A DNA stretch of 64,000 bases, from the NCBI GenBank assembly GCA_002364215.1, contig DEXQ01000002.1, positions 94,379 to 158,378 of the forward strand, in the 5' to 3' direction. The notes under the pieces were generated by a model. The model was not told the origin of the DNA. It saw only the letters and a program-made list of their open reading frames with translations, and ran no database searches. Below, in pieces: positions 33,979 to 43,719 of the stretch (position 1 is the first letter of the stretch; every line of letters starts with the position of its first letter). The translations under genes were made by a program, and so were the position numbers. The DNA is from Aequorivita sp. UBA3180 (GTDB lineage: Bacteria; Bacteroidota; Bacteroidia; Flavobacteriales; Flavobacteriaceae).

Positions 33979-34848
33979 ATGAAACGTATTCTATTTCTTT
34001 TTACAGCAAGTCTATTGTTTTTGGCGTGTTCTAATGACGATAATAACGGTTCAGAAAACCCACAAGAACTGAAAATCAAAAAATATACAAGCATCTCTTT
34101 TGATGCTAACGGAACTCCAAATGGAGAAATGGTTGAGTATTTTTTTGATGAAAACGGCAAAAAAACAAAAGACCATATTATTGACGCCTTTTACGACTAT
34201 TTCTGGGAGTATGCCTACAACGATTTTGGGCAAATTACAAGAAAAGCCCACAATCACTTGAATTACCCTGTTGATTTTGTTGAAAACTACTATTATGACC
34301 AAAACAGCAGGCCCTGGGTAGTTTTTAGGGATTGGGACGCAGATGGAATTGATATGGATTCCATAAGCTTTAGCTATCAACCGCAACAGATCAACGTGCA
34401 ATGGTTTACCCCGACACAAGAACGAACAGAATTTTATTATAATACTACAGATGTACTAACCGCAGTAAAACATATAGGTGACCTGGGAATCGTTAGCGAT
34501 GAAATCATCACTTATGATAGTACTCTGAACATCACCAACCTTAACCTTACCACAGATTATTTTAATTTGGAAATAAACCATACGTATGAATATGACGTAA
34601 AAATAAATCCATTCTACGAAGAGTTTCATAACTACCCCTTCAACACTTATTATTATGGGTATCTTTTCGACCATTCATTATTTATATCGCCGAGCAATGC
34701 CACGAAAATAACCCGAACAGGGACTGATACTTCGGAAAATTATGTTTTGGAAATTACATTTCAGTATAACGATTCCGATTATCCCATAAGCTCCGAAACA
34801 AAAAAGGATGGTGTTTTATTTTCGAGAGCAACCTACGAATATTATTAA
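33979..34848 (+). CDS. Lipoprotein of unknown function
   Basis: 289 residues with a signal peptide ending in the lipobox LLFLAC (Cys17) followed by SNDDNN, an acidic sequence typical of Bacteroidota surface lipoproteins. The rest is made of repeated beta-type units with Tyr/Asp-rich strings (YYYDQNSRPW, YEYDVKINPF) resembling RHS/YD-like antiparallel repeats. No named family is recognised. It begins 11 nt after miaB but is probably an independent envelope protein. Confidence 0.75.
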   Translation: MKRILFLFTASLLFLACSNDDNNGSENPQELKIKKYTSISFDANGTPNGEMVEYFFDENGKKTKDHIIDAFYDYFWEYAYNDFGQITRKAHNHLNYPVDFVENYYYDQNSRPWVVFRDWDADGIDMDSISFSYQPQQINVQWFTPTQERTEFYYNTTDVLTAVKHIGDLGIVSDEIITYDSTLNITNLNLTTDYFNLEINHTYEYDVKINPFYEEFHNYPFNTYYYGYLFDHSLFISPSNATKITRTGTDTSENYVLEITFQYNDSDYPISSETKKDGVLFSRATYEYY

Positions 34849-34884
34849 TTAAAATTTAGTTCCCGCACTTTGCTGGGATAAAAT

Positions 34885-36162
34885 ATGGAAAGCATACAAG
34901 CAACAAAACAACGATTCGGAATAATAGGCAACGACCCAAAACTAAACCGCGCCGTGGAAAAAGCAATTCAGGTTGCTCCAACGGACATTTCGGTATTGGT
35001 AACTGGCGAAAGCGGCGTTGGTAAAGAAAGCATCCCGAAAATAATACATTCGCTTTCGCACAGAAAGCACGGAAAATATATAGCCGTAAATTGCGGTGCA
35101 ATTCCCGAAGGAACTATAGACAGTGAACTTTTTGGTCATGAAAAAGGATCGTTTACGGGCGCAACGGCAACCCGAAGTGGTTATTTTGAAGTAGCCGATG
35201 GCGGAACCATCTTCCTCGATGAGGTTGGCGAATTGCCACTTCCAACACAGGTTCGTTTGCTTCGCGTTTTGGAAAATGGCGAATTTTTAAAGGTAGGTTC
35301 TTCTGTGGCTCAAAAAACCGATGTGCGCATTGTGGCTGCAACCAATGTGAAAATGGCAGATGCCATTCAAAAAGGAAAATTCCGCGAAGACCTTTATTAT
35401 AGGTTGAGTACTGTGGAAATAAATTTGCCGCCACTTCGCGAACGGCAGGAAGATATCCATTTGCTTTTCAGAAAATTTTCGGCAGATTTTGCGCAGAAAT
35501 ATAAAATGCCAACAATCAGATTGACAGACCAGGCAACTGATTTATTGTTGAAATACCGCTGGAGTGGAAACATCCGCCAGTTGCGGAATGTAGCTGAACA
35601 GATTTCGGTTTTGGAGCAGAACCGTGAAATTTCATACGAAACCCTGAAACATTATTTACCCGATATGGGCAGCAACCTGCCCGCAGTGGTAAATTCAAAA
35701 AAATCTGAAAGTGATTTCAGTAGCGAACGCGAGATTCTTTACAAAGTGCTTTTTGACATGAAACGCGATGTGAACGATCTCAAAAAACTTACATTGGAAT
35801 TGATGAAAAGCGGCAACGCGGCAAAGGTGAAAGAGGAAAACTCATCACTCATCAATAAAATTTATTCCGAAGAAAACGAAGCCGAAGAGGAATTGGCTTC
35901 CATAATTGAAGAAGAGACAAACGGAGCACAAACCGATGTCGAGGTTTTCAGTATTCCGGAACACGCTTCCGAACAGCGTAAAGACAAATACGAATACGCT
36001 GAGGAAATTGAGGAAGAAGAAAACCTTTCCCTTCAGCAAAAGGAATTGGAACTTATCAAGAAATCGCTCGAAAAATACAACGGAAAACGTAAGGATGCTG
36101 CAGATGAGCTAGGCATTTCAGAAAGAACTTTATATAGAAAGATTAAGCAATACGATTTATGA
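34885..36162 (+). CDS. Sigma-54-dependent transcriptional activator (AAA+, Fis HTH)
   Basis: 425 residues without a receiver domain. AAA+ core: Walker A GESGVGKE (41-48), the sigma-54-contacting loop GSFTGA (88-93, usually GAFTGA), Walker B TIFLDEVGE, and a sensor II Arg in RWSGNIRQLRN. After an acidic, variable linker (270-380) comes a Fis-type helix-turn-helix at the C-terminus (KDAADELGISERTLYRKIKQY). It remodels sigma-54 RNA polymerase; what signals to it is unknown because there is no sensor domain. First gene of an operon with lptE and secG. Confidence 0.93.
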   Translation: MESIQATKQRFGIIGNDPKLNRAVEKAIQVAPTDISVLVTGESGVGKESIPKIIHSLSHRKHGKYIAVNCGAIPEGTIDSELFGHEKGSFTGATATRSGYFEVADGGTIFLDEVGELPLPTQVRLLRVLENGEFLKVGSSVAQKTDVRIVAATNVKMADAIQKGKFREDLYYRLSTVEINLPPLRERQEDIHLLFRKFSADFAQKYKMPTIRLTDQATDLLLKYRWSGNIRQLRNVAEQISVLEQNREISYETLKHYLPDMGSNLPAVVNSKKSESDFSSEREILYKVLFDMKRDVNDLKKLTLELMKSGNAAKVKEENSSLINKIYSEENEAEEELASIIEEETNGAQTDVEVFSIPEHASEQRKDKYEYAEEIEEEENLSLQQKELELIKKSLEKYNGKRKDAADELGISERTLYRKIKQYDL

Positions 36163-36707
36163 AAAATTTTCGATTTACGATTTTAGATTTTAGATTTGCT
36201 ACTGCATCGAAGCTTTCCCTTTTGTTTTTATTGTTGGTTTCTTTACACAGTTGTGGGCCGTACTCATTTACTGGGGCCGATATAAATTACAGCACCACCA
36301 AAACGGTGCAGGTTAATTATTTTCAAAACAATGCTCCGATCGTAGAGCCTGGCATCGCTAGAGATTTTACACAAAAACTGCAGGATTTACTGCTGAACCA
36401 AACTAGTTTGGATCTTGTGAACAGTAATGGCGATTTGGTTTACGAAGGTGAAATAACACAATATTATATTGCGCCAATTACCGCCACGGCAAATAGTACT
36501 GCCGCGCAAAACAGATTGACCATTGCCGTAAATGTTCGGTTTTACAACACCAAAGATCCGCTGAAGGATTTTGAACAGCCCTTTAGTTTTTATTACGATT
36601 ATCCAGGAACAACACAATTAACCGGTTCAGCACTAGACGCTGCCGTTGATATTATTTTTGAACGGTTGACGCAGGATGTTTTTAACAAATCACTTGCAAA
36701 TTGGTAA
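36159..36707 (+). CDS. LptE-like outer-membrane assembly lipoprotein
   Basis: 182 residues. The start overlaps the activator stop by 4 nt (atga). A long N-terminus leads to the lipobox SLHSC followed by GPYSFTGADI, then a single LptE-like alpha/beta domain with VQVNYFQNNAPIVEPGIARDF and LVYEGEITQYYIAP. In Bacteroidota this LptE family member plugs the LptD barrel that inserts lipopolysaccharide in the outer membrane. The first 14 codons are made of a slippage-prone repeat (gattt-acg-attttagattttagattt), so the real start may be later, but no better start codon is seen. Confidence 0.85.
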   Translation: MKNFRFTILDFRFATASKLSLLFLLLVSLHSCGPYSFTGADINYSTTKTVQVNYFQNNAPIVEPGIARDFTQKLQDLLLNQTSLDLVNSNGDLVYEGEITQYYIAPITATANSTAAQNRLTIAVNVRFYNTKDPLKDFEQPFSFYYDYPGTTQLTGSALDAAVDIIFERLTQDVFNKSLANW

Positions 36708-36718
36708 GTTTTATAATT

Positions 36719-36744
36719 GTCACCCTGAGCGCAGTTGAAGGGTT
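36719..36744 (+). repeat. Dispersed repeat unit (gtcaccctgagcgcagttgaagg type)
   Basis: The sequence tgtcaccctgagcgcagt plus tgaagggt is one copy of a short repeat that recurs at 46791-46836, 48685-48734 and 52000-52022, where it lies inside genes. Here it fills the gap after lptE. Such small repeats are common between genes in Bacteroidota chromosomes. Confidence 0.55.
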
Positions 36745-36756
36745 AAACTTTGAACT

Positions 36757-37674
36757 TTGAACTTTGAAAACTTTACATATTTACTCGCCAACCCACAGAA
36801 AATAACTTCTGAGGATTTAGCGGCGTTGGAATCAACAATTCAAAAATATCCATATTTCCAAAGCGCGCGCGCACTTCAATTAAAAGGTTTGAAAAACCAG
36901 GGGAGTTATCTTTACAACGATGCCTTAAAGCTTACAGCCGCCCACACTACTGATCGCGATATTTTGTTTGAATATATTACTTCAGAAAAATTTATTCAGA
37001 ATGAAATTTCGCAAACCATTCTGCAGCACGATGCTTCCGTAGAAGAAATAAAGGTAATTTCCGAAAATGTTTCAGAACAGATAAGCCTTGAAATAGATAT
37101 GCAAATTAAGGCCGAAATGCAGAAAGCCGAGAATATCTTAAACCCAGAACTTTTTCAAAGGAAGGTAGAATCGGTGAGCAATTTGGTTGAAAAGGTAGAT
37201 GACAAGCCTGATGCTAAAGATAAAGCTGAAGAAATACTACAAGCTGACAAACCTCTTGAATTTACCAAAAACGATACTCACTCTTTTTCAGAATGGTTAA
37301 AGCTTACAAAAGCAAAACCTATTGAGCGCAATGAAGACAGGCCAGACAAGAAAGATGATGAAACCCAAAATGAAGATAGGGAGCGAAAATTTGAATTGAT
37401 AGACAAGTTTATCCAAGAGCGCCCAAAAATAATTCCTTCGGAAATAGAAAATAAACCCCAAAAAGAAGGAAAAAACAATCTTGCAAAACCTTATACCCAA
37501 GCCGCCGATTCACTAATGACGGAGACTTTGGCTAAAGTGTATTTGCAACAAAAGAACTACAAAAAAGCAATTCAAGCATATAAAATATTAATTTTGAAAA
37601 ATCCCGAAAAAAGTGGTTTCTTTGCAGACCAAATTCGGGCAATAGAAAAATTGATTAATTCAGAACAATCATGA
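36757..37674 (+). CDS. Conserved operon protein between lptE and secG
   Basis: 305 residues. The frame has no ATG at the start; TTG 36757 gives MNFENFTYLLANP, which looks like a natural N-terminus, and a stop codon lies two codons upstream. The start is embedded in a three-fold aactttga tandem repeat. The N-terminal part (1-100) is helical; the middle is charged and acidic/lysine-rich; the C-terminus has a tetratricopeptide-like unit (LAKVYLQQKNYKKAIQAYKILILKNP). Function unknown. The stop overlaps secG by 4 nt, so it is translated in a coupled operon with envelope genes. Confidence 0.75.
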   Translation: MNFENFTYLLANPQKITSEDLAALESTIQKYPYFQSARALQLKGLKNQGSYLYNDALKLTAAHTTDRDILFEYITSEKFIQNEISQTILQHDASVEEIKVISENVSEQISLEIDMQIKAEMQKAENILNPELFQRKVESVSNLVEKVDDKPDAKDKAEEILQADKPLEFTKNDTHSFSEWLKLTKAKPIERNEDRPDKKDDETQNEDRERKFELIDKFIQERPKIIPSEIENKPQKEGKNNLAKPYTQAADSLMTETLAKVYLQQKNYKKAIQAYKILILKNPEKSGFFADQIRAIEKLINSEQS

Positions 37675-38003
37675 GTACTTTTACAATATTTTTAATTTTG
37701 ATAATGATAGTGGCCTTTTTATTGGTCGTAGTTATAATGGTTCAAAACCCTAAAGGTGGTGGGCTTTCATCGTCGTTTGGCGGAGGCGGTGGCGCACAGA
37801 TTGGTGGTGTTCAAAAAACGAGTGACTTTTTAGATAAAAGTACTTGGACACTTGCCACGATTATGTTGGCGCTTATCTTGTTTTCCAACGTTTTCATTAT
37901 GGGAAACCGTAATTTGGAATCCAAAACTTTTGATGACAGCGCTGTTCCTGCTGTTCCAACCACACAAACTCCGGCACCAACTGCTCCAGAAACTACAAAC
38001 TAA
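37671..38003 (+). CDS. secG: Protein translocase subunit SecG
   Basis: 110 residues with two membrane helices (about 5-25 and 58-75) and between them the typical Gly-rich loop NPKGGGLSSSFGGGGGAQIGG. SecG is the small accessory part of the SecYEG channel. The C-terminus is a short Pro/Thr tail. The start overlaps the previous stop (atga), and a strong terminator follows. Confidence 0.95.
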   Translation: MSTFTIFLILIMIVAFLLVVVIMVQNPKGGGLSSSFGGGGGAQIGGVQKTSDFLDKSTWTLATIMLALILFSNVFIMGNRNLESKTFDDSAVPAVPTTQTPAPTAPETTN

Positions 38004-38024
38004 AATTTAGTTTTAAAATATTTT

Positions 38025-38057
38025 AAAATGCCAGCTTTTACGAGCTGGCATTTTTTT
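38025..38057 (+). terminator. Terminator after secG
   Basis: 12-bp perfect stem (aaaatgccagct / agctggcatttt, loop tttacg) and a T-run. It is bidirectional in sequence and may also end the convergent 38066-41208 gene. The stem sequence recurs almost unchanged at 43233-43264. Confidence 0.88.
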
Positions 38058-38065
38058 ATTTAATT

Positions 38066-41000
38066 CTAATTTATTACAATTTGATGATTCTCTGGAGTAC
38101 CGTTATAAATAATCTTTAACGTATAGAGCCCAGCAGGAAGAGTTGATACATCAATGGAATTATGACAGGCAATAGTATTGATGTTCTTGACCATCATGCC
38201 CGAACTGTTAAAGAGTTGGATAGTAAGCGTATCACCTGCAATTAAAAGATCTGTGGGGTCTGTGCCAATCATATTAACGTGGAGAACAGTATCTGCGGGC
38301 ACGGGATAGATTATAAAATAATCACTCGTGATGGTACCGCTTCCACCACCGCCACCGCCACAATTGGTTTGGCATTCGGAATTCGTATCCTCTATTTGCT
38401 GCCAATCAGACCAACCACAATCGTTCCGCATACGTACTTGAAACTGAACGGGGTCTTCACACAAGGGAGCAATAATAACATAGGGATCATTATAGCCTGG
38501 AGGGTCTTGGGACCATTGGTAATTTGTGGATACTTTTTCCCACTCCATTTCTTGTACGTTGCTAAAGGAAGGTGAAATATTCACTTTTAATCCAAATTCA
38601 TCGCAACTTCCTTGGGGAACAATAGGCATAGTGTGATTTATTTGCGTTACGTTCACGTCTTCAACAAAATCTACCTTGGGCGGACCGATCCAGATATTTT
38701 TTTGCACGGGCTCATTCGGGCTTGCGAAAATAGCTTTTACGTACGCCCAGCCATTTGTTGATGCATGCACTGGTTGTACGATAATGCTACGGTTATAGTC
38801 CGTTAAAGGAGTTGTTTTTATTAGGTTATTTGAAACCTCCCATGCTATAACGGGAAGGCTCTCGCAAAAGTCGAAACTATAAGTAACCGTATCGGTGCCA
38901 CAAATAACGGCCGGACCACTCATATCTTCAGAGTCTAGATGGATCGTGGGCGGTTGGGGATTGCCCGCTAACTCTTCCAGTAACCAATGGACGCTTTTTT
39001 CGGTAAAGGAGGTATGCTGTTCGTTGTTGCGTGGGCCAAAGTAGGTATCAAAAGGAATTTCCTTGTTTCCTGGGCAGACCAAGTTCCGCTTAAAGGCTTG
39101 CGCCCAGTTAAAATCAGGATTTATAAAACCTAAGGAACTGGCTGTTGGAATGAAAGAGTGAACATGTTCGTTTTTATACACAGTCATTGTTGCCCATCCA
39201 AAAAAATCTGAAATATCTGAGAGAATATTGTCAAACCAAGAACCCGACCAAAAACTTCCATTGGGGGGGAGTGGGTCTGTACCATTAATAGGAGAGGCAA
39301 CTTCGTCAAAACCAGGGAACCAGCCACCAGGAACATTATCCATATTGCCTCTAGAATTTATATTGGTAGTATACTTTGAATCATCATTAAAGGCTTTTTT
39401 GAATCTTGAAATTTTACCATAACTATTATAATTAGCCAAATTATAAGCCTCCAAGCTTCCAATATGTAATGACCAACAAGGGAAGGGAACACAAATGTAT
39501 TGGAATGCTCTTACATTTACACCCATCTCATTGTGCCCAATATAATTATCCTGTTGTTGTGTAAACGGATTGAAAAATTTCCTTTTGCCATTTAAAGAAC
39601 CATTTACAATGGCTATCTTCCGAAGATTTTGGGGATAACCAATACTTCCATATAAGCCATTATAAAAAAGATTATTATAAAAACCTATAAAGGAAGGTCG
39701 CCCTCTTGAAATTGTATAGCCCTGAGAAAGCGTACGGGCGTTTAAATAGTCCTGATTTAATTGAGAACCATTCCAGCCATTAAATTGCTCAATTAATTGT
39801 TGTTTGGCTGCTGGAGACCCCAAATCCTTACTCACAAAATCCTGAGCCATAGTGTTTCCCGTTTCAGCTACTTGATTTATTAATGATTGCAAACCAATGG
39901 GAATGTTCGCTCCAAGATGAGGACTGTCCACACTTACCCAAAGGCGAGTGTTATGTGGGATGTTCTCCTTTTCCATATAAGCCAATGCATAACGCGATAT
40001 TTGCCCGCCCATGCTCGGGCCTACGATAACTAATTTTTCAGTGCTGTTATTTTGGGCCAAGGTATCATTTAGAGCTTGGTATAGAGATACGTGGGTTAGA
40101 GCGTTCCGTTCTATATAGTCGGCACCACCATCAATCTCTTGACCATTTTTACTATAGGTAGGATGATTAACAACCACCACATCGTAATTAAGAGATTGTA
40201 AAGTGTCTATTATCCTTACATCATTGGGAGGAGAACTATAACGCATCATATCTTCAATAGAACGATGTTCATCTGGTGGTTCCGGGGAATCACTATCTTG
40301 GATTTTCCGTTTATCTCCCGGATCGAAACCGTCAATAATAATTATAGGTTTTAAGAGAACGCCTTGTGGATTGCCATAGAATATTCTATATTCTAAATGG
40401 CCCTTTATTCCTTGAAAAGGAAGGCTTGCATCTACTACTCCATTCTTAATTGGTAGATTCGGAGGTATTATTGCCTCTTGTATCTTCACGTGCAGCACGG
40501 CTTGGGTATTCTGGCTTGTACCGTCACTAAAATTTGCCGTAAAAGTCAGTATTTTATAGCCAGATTCTCCATATCGAACCTGTAGAGTCTCGTGTATAAA
40601 TTGTCCATTGTTGTAAACTACATAATCAGTAGGTGTATCAAAATTTGCGCTTATCTTAACAATCTCTTTATCTGGATAGGATTCTATTAAGAAAAAATTA
40701 TCAAAATGATAGGTTATTTCATTGCCAACTAAATATTCCTTTAATGGCGAAATTATGAGAGCATGTTTTTTTATGAAAGCAGGTTTACCATTGGGTATCT
40801 TCTCAAACTTTCCGTTAGCAATCCGTAATGCTCCTTCCTCCTCTTTACCTTCGATATAAAATAATTGATCAAAAGCCGCATTGATAATGCCAATGTCAAC
40901 CATGTTTATAATGGAATCAGGAACATAACGCCTACGAATGGTCTTGTAGGACTTAAATTTTTTCTCATTTGAGCCTCTGTAAAGTTCCTCCAGGGCTTGT

Positions 41001-41208
41001 TCAAAATATCTAACACTGGAAATGTTTTTATTATCATTGAAGGAGTTAAGGTTTGCCCAAGGTACTGTTCTGTCATAAAGAATTCCAGTGGAGAATTCTG
41101 ATTTGTCAATATTTACAAGCATACTGTCCACTTTTGTTTGAGGTGGTTTTTGGGAATGTACGCTAAAAAAACAAGCATTAATGATGTGAAAAGTAGTTGA
41201 TATCTCAT
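38066..41208 (-). CDS. Secreted alpha/beta-hydrolase with T9SS sorting domain; frameshifted signal peptide
   Basis: A large secreted protein (about 1045 residues if in one frame). The C-terminus is a type A T9SS sorting domain (YPVPADTVLHV ... LPAGLYTLKI). A lipase-like nucleophile elbow GPSMGG (GxSxG) lies in VGPSMGGQISRYAL, a PGAP1/lipase-like alpha/beta fold. The natural signal peptide (MRYQLLFTSLMLVF..., start 41208) is one frame off from the body; adding one T to the seven-T tract at 41165-41171 on the coding strand joins it to ...SVHSQKPPQ. In the body frame alone the N-terminus lacks a good signal. It is either slippage-controlled, a decaying gene or a sequencing error. Confidence 0.8.
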
Positions 41209-41298
41209 AACTTTGAAGAATTAATAGGTGAAACAATAATTATATCTGGTTTTATTTATTAAGTATTTTAGGGTGTCATGGCAGTGGCACCCTTTTTA

Positions 41299-41889
41299 TT
41301 AAGGAAATTTTGTGGTAGGCAATTTATATCCGTTAATATCAAAACGTCCCTCGGTAATTTCTATAAATTCAGTTGGATCGTCTCGGTTTACAGCGGTACA
41401 ACTGAATGTACCGGATAAAATACCGTTGTCATAACGTGTAACATTGATTAAACCTGAGTTTTCTATAGAACAGAAAAACTTATATTTATTTTCATCGTTG
41501 TCATATATTCTACAATGAATGTTATTGGTTAAAGGGCTGTCGATTCCATCTAAGCAATTACTTTCGTGGATATTATATTCTCCTATACCAATAGAGTCAA
41601 GATTTATGATATGTATTATAATCTTTCCAGTTTTTTCGCTAGCAAAATCATGTACATTAATTTCATAACGTGGGCCAGGGACATCAAAGAGAATCATCCC
41701 TCTATCAGGAGAATTAAAAGTACCTGTTCCATCTCTAGGGGTTATTAATATGCCATTTGCATAACACCCAAAAGTATTTTCCCCTGTTTGGGTTATGGGC
41801 GGTAATGTGGGTGTAAAACTGCCATCATCTTTTTTTGAGCAGCCTAAAAAAGTTACCACCGCAAAAAATATCAATACATTTTTTTTCAT
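41299..41889 (-). CDS. Small lipoprotein of unknown function
   Basis: 196 residues with lipobox TFLGC (Cys17) followed by SKKDDG, so it is probably an outer-membrane lipoprotein. The mature part is beta-rich and repeats Gly-Asn/Asp turns; a C-terminal piece reads LSGTFSCTAVNRDDPTEFIEITEGRFD, a pattern found in DUF6252-like flavobacterial lipoproteins. Function unknown. It lies between two T9SS cargo genes on the same strand. Confidence 0.7.
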   Translation of the reverse strand: MKKNVLIFFAVVTFLGCSKKDDGSFTPTLPPITQTGENTFGCYANGILITPRDGTGTFNSPDRGMILFDVPGPRYEINVHDFASEKTGKIIIHIINLDSIGIGEYNIHESNCLDGIDSPLTNNIHCRIYDNDENKYKFFCSIENSGLINVTRYDNGILSGTFSCTAVNRDDPTEFIEITEGRFDINGYKLPTTKFP

Positions 41890-41906
41890 AATTCCTTAAA
41901 TTAAAT

Positions 41907-42936
41907 TCATCTTCTTACTACTTTCTTGACACTAACATATCCGTTAGTGTCTTGAAGTATTACTACATATACACCTATGGGCAGCTTTTCAGCACTTACT
42001 TCCACAATGGGATTCTTTTGAGCTATGGAAAGCACCTTTTGCCCCAATGAATTATAAACATCAATTTGTACGATTGGTGTTACGGAACTTATATATAGTT
42101 TATCTCCAATAGGCACTGGATATATTCTTACTTCATTGAAATCAAAATTTTCCGTACCTAGAATGCACTCCTCCGTAAAATCTACCTGACGGCCTACTTG
42201 ATTAGTAATTTCATCTATCAGTGCCGTATTATTAATATCATCTATACAGATGGTCTCCAGGCTCGGCAGGTTTTCAAAATTGCTCGGAAAAGGTCCATCA
42301 AAAACCAAATTTTCATTGTTGCCATTTTTAAGGTTTATATATGACAATGCATCGTTATCATTACAGATTAAGGAGACAAGATCATTATTTTGGCTCAAAT
42401 CAAGACTTTCCAGTAGTGTTTCGGTACATTCCAAAATGACCAAGATAATATTGTTGGCCACATCCAACTCCATAATTTCATTATTGCCCATAGATAAGAG
42501 AACCATATTTGGATTGTTGCTCAAATCCAGGCTCGTAAGTTGGTTGAACCTGCATTCAAATTGGTACAACGCAGTATTCTGGCTTACATCAATACTGTTG
42601 ATCTGATTGTTGTAACATTCAAAAATTTCAAGTTCAGGATTGTTGCTAACATCAATGGATGTTAAATTATTATCGGAACATTCTAAAAAAGTTATGTTGA
42701 TAAATGCTTCAATTCCTGTTAGATCATTAATATTGTTGCCAACAACACTAACATCAACCGCAGCCTGCCTCGCTAACCTGTATTTCCCCATCGCCATTGG
42801 TATTAATATTACCGTCAGCGAGAAGCGCCGCTTTAAAATTTGGGTCCGGTATGTTGACTATCTGTGCCGTAAGCCACATGGTTCCTAAAAAGGAAAAGCA
42901 TATTGTAAAAAGGATTGTGGAATAGAGGTTTTTCAT
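41907..42936 (-). CDS. Leucine-rich repeat surface protein with T9SS sorting domain; frameshifted
   Basis: Two overlapping frames make one gene. From ATG 42936 a signal peptide (MKNLYSTILFTICFSFLG...TAQ) is followed by VNIPDPNFKAALLADGNINTNGDGEIQVSEA, then a stop. The rest (from about 42765) continues in another frame: AAVDVSVVGNNINDLTGIEAF, about eight LRR units (SxNPELxxFxCxxNxLxSIDVS), and a T9SS sorting domain (IYPVPIGDKLYIS...). Removing one G from GGCAGGC near 42765 restores a natural AAVDVSVVG joint. As with the 38066-41208 gene, the shift is a single base near the N-terminus. Predicted to be secreted and fixed to the cell surface if intact. Confidence 0.8.
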
Positions 42937-43232
42937 TTTAATTAGATTTTGTGCAATTCTAGAAAGATTAATTCTTTGATTTTACGATGGACAGCTCTAT
43001 ATTTTATCAATAATATAAAAAGGTGTTATTATCTTTTATTAAGGTAAACAATAAAGAATAATCATTTTTATTTTTGGTCTAATAATCGCAATATTTCGTT
43101 TAAGGTAAAAAAAAAACGCCGAATTACCAAAATTTTCAAATCAAAAGTTAATTTTTCTTTAACTCAACTCCCCAAATAAAAGCTTACATTCTCTGCTAAT
43201 ATAAATTTTTCTCTAATGCTTTATTAGATTTA

Positions 43233-43264
43233 AAAATGCCAGCTTCTGACAAGCTGGCATTTTT
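43233..43264 (+). terminator. Orphan terminator upstream of groES
   Basis: 13-bp perfect stem (aaaatgccagctt / aagctggcatttt, loop ctgac) followed by TTTTG. The stem is almost identical to the one after secG at 38025-38057. No known rightward gene precedes it, since the region is divergent. It could end a small RNA or insulate the groES promoter. Confidence 0.75.
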
Positions 43265-43292
43265 GTTTTGTAATATGTCAGTTTACAGGCAC

Positions 43293-43308
43293 TGGCACAG
43301 TTTCTGCC
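43293..43308 (+). promoter_or_regulatory. Candidate sigma-54 promoter of groESL
   Basis: TGGCACAGTTTCTGCC fits the -24/-12 promoter (TGGCAC-N5-TTGC); the invariant GG and GC are exactly ten bases apart. The predicted transcription start would lie about 40 nt before the groES ATG at 43363. A sigma-54 activator gene without a sensor domain lies in the same window (34885-36162). TTG/TAnnTTTG elements of the ordinary type are not found at a comparable position. Confidence 0.6.
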
Positions 43309-43362
43309 ATTTAGCAATCAAACATTTAAACCCAAGTTTAACAACTAAAAAATAAAATTGAA

Positions 43363-43638
43363 ATGGCATTAAAAATTCAACCACTTGCAGACCGCGTTTT
43401 GGTTCAGCCACAGGAAGCTGAAACTAAGACCGCATCTGGTATTTACATCCCAGATTCCGCAAAGGAAAAACCACAACAAGGCAAAGTAGTAGCCGTGGGC
43501 AAAGGCAAAGAAGATCACAAAATGACCGTAAAGGTTGGCGATACTGTTCTTTATGGAAAATATTCCGGCAGTGAGTTAAAGTTTGATGGTACAGATTACC
43601 TCATCATGCGCGAGGACGACATTTTAGCTATTATCTAA
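43363..43638 (+). CDS. groES: Co-chaperonin GroES
   Basis: 91 residues: IQPLADRVLVQPQEAETKTASGIYIPD, the mobile loop, and a C-terminal strand LKFDGTDYLIMREDDILAII. GroES caps the GroEL cage during folding. The gene is first in the groESL operon, with an 81-nt gap to groEL that contains short agcttaaagc repeats. Confidence 0.97.
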   Translation: MALKIQPLADRVLVQPQEAETKTASGIYIPDSAKEKPQQGKVVAVGKGKEDHKMTVKVGDTVLYGKYSGSELKFDGTDYLIMREDDILAII

Positions 43639-43719
43639 TTTCTCCCAAAAAATAATTTCAAAAGTAAAGTTTAACCACAGCTTAGAGCATACAGCTTAAA
43701 GCTTAAAGCATTTAAAAAA

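Larger units (their letters stand above)
42937..43362 (+). other. 426-nt divergent intergenic region before groES
   Basis: No convincing gene. From left to right it is AT-rich, contains a TAttTTTG box at 43069-43076, a run of ten A (43109-43118) and an orphan terminator (43233-43264). A candidate sigma-54 promoter for groES (43293-43308) follows. The region drives the leftward LRR gene and the rightward groESL operon, and the orphan terminator suggests that a short rightward transcript may end inside it. Confidence 0.6.
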
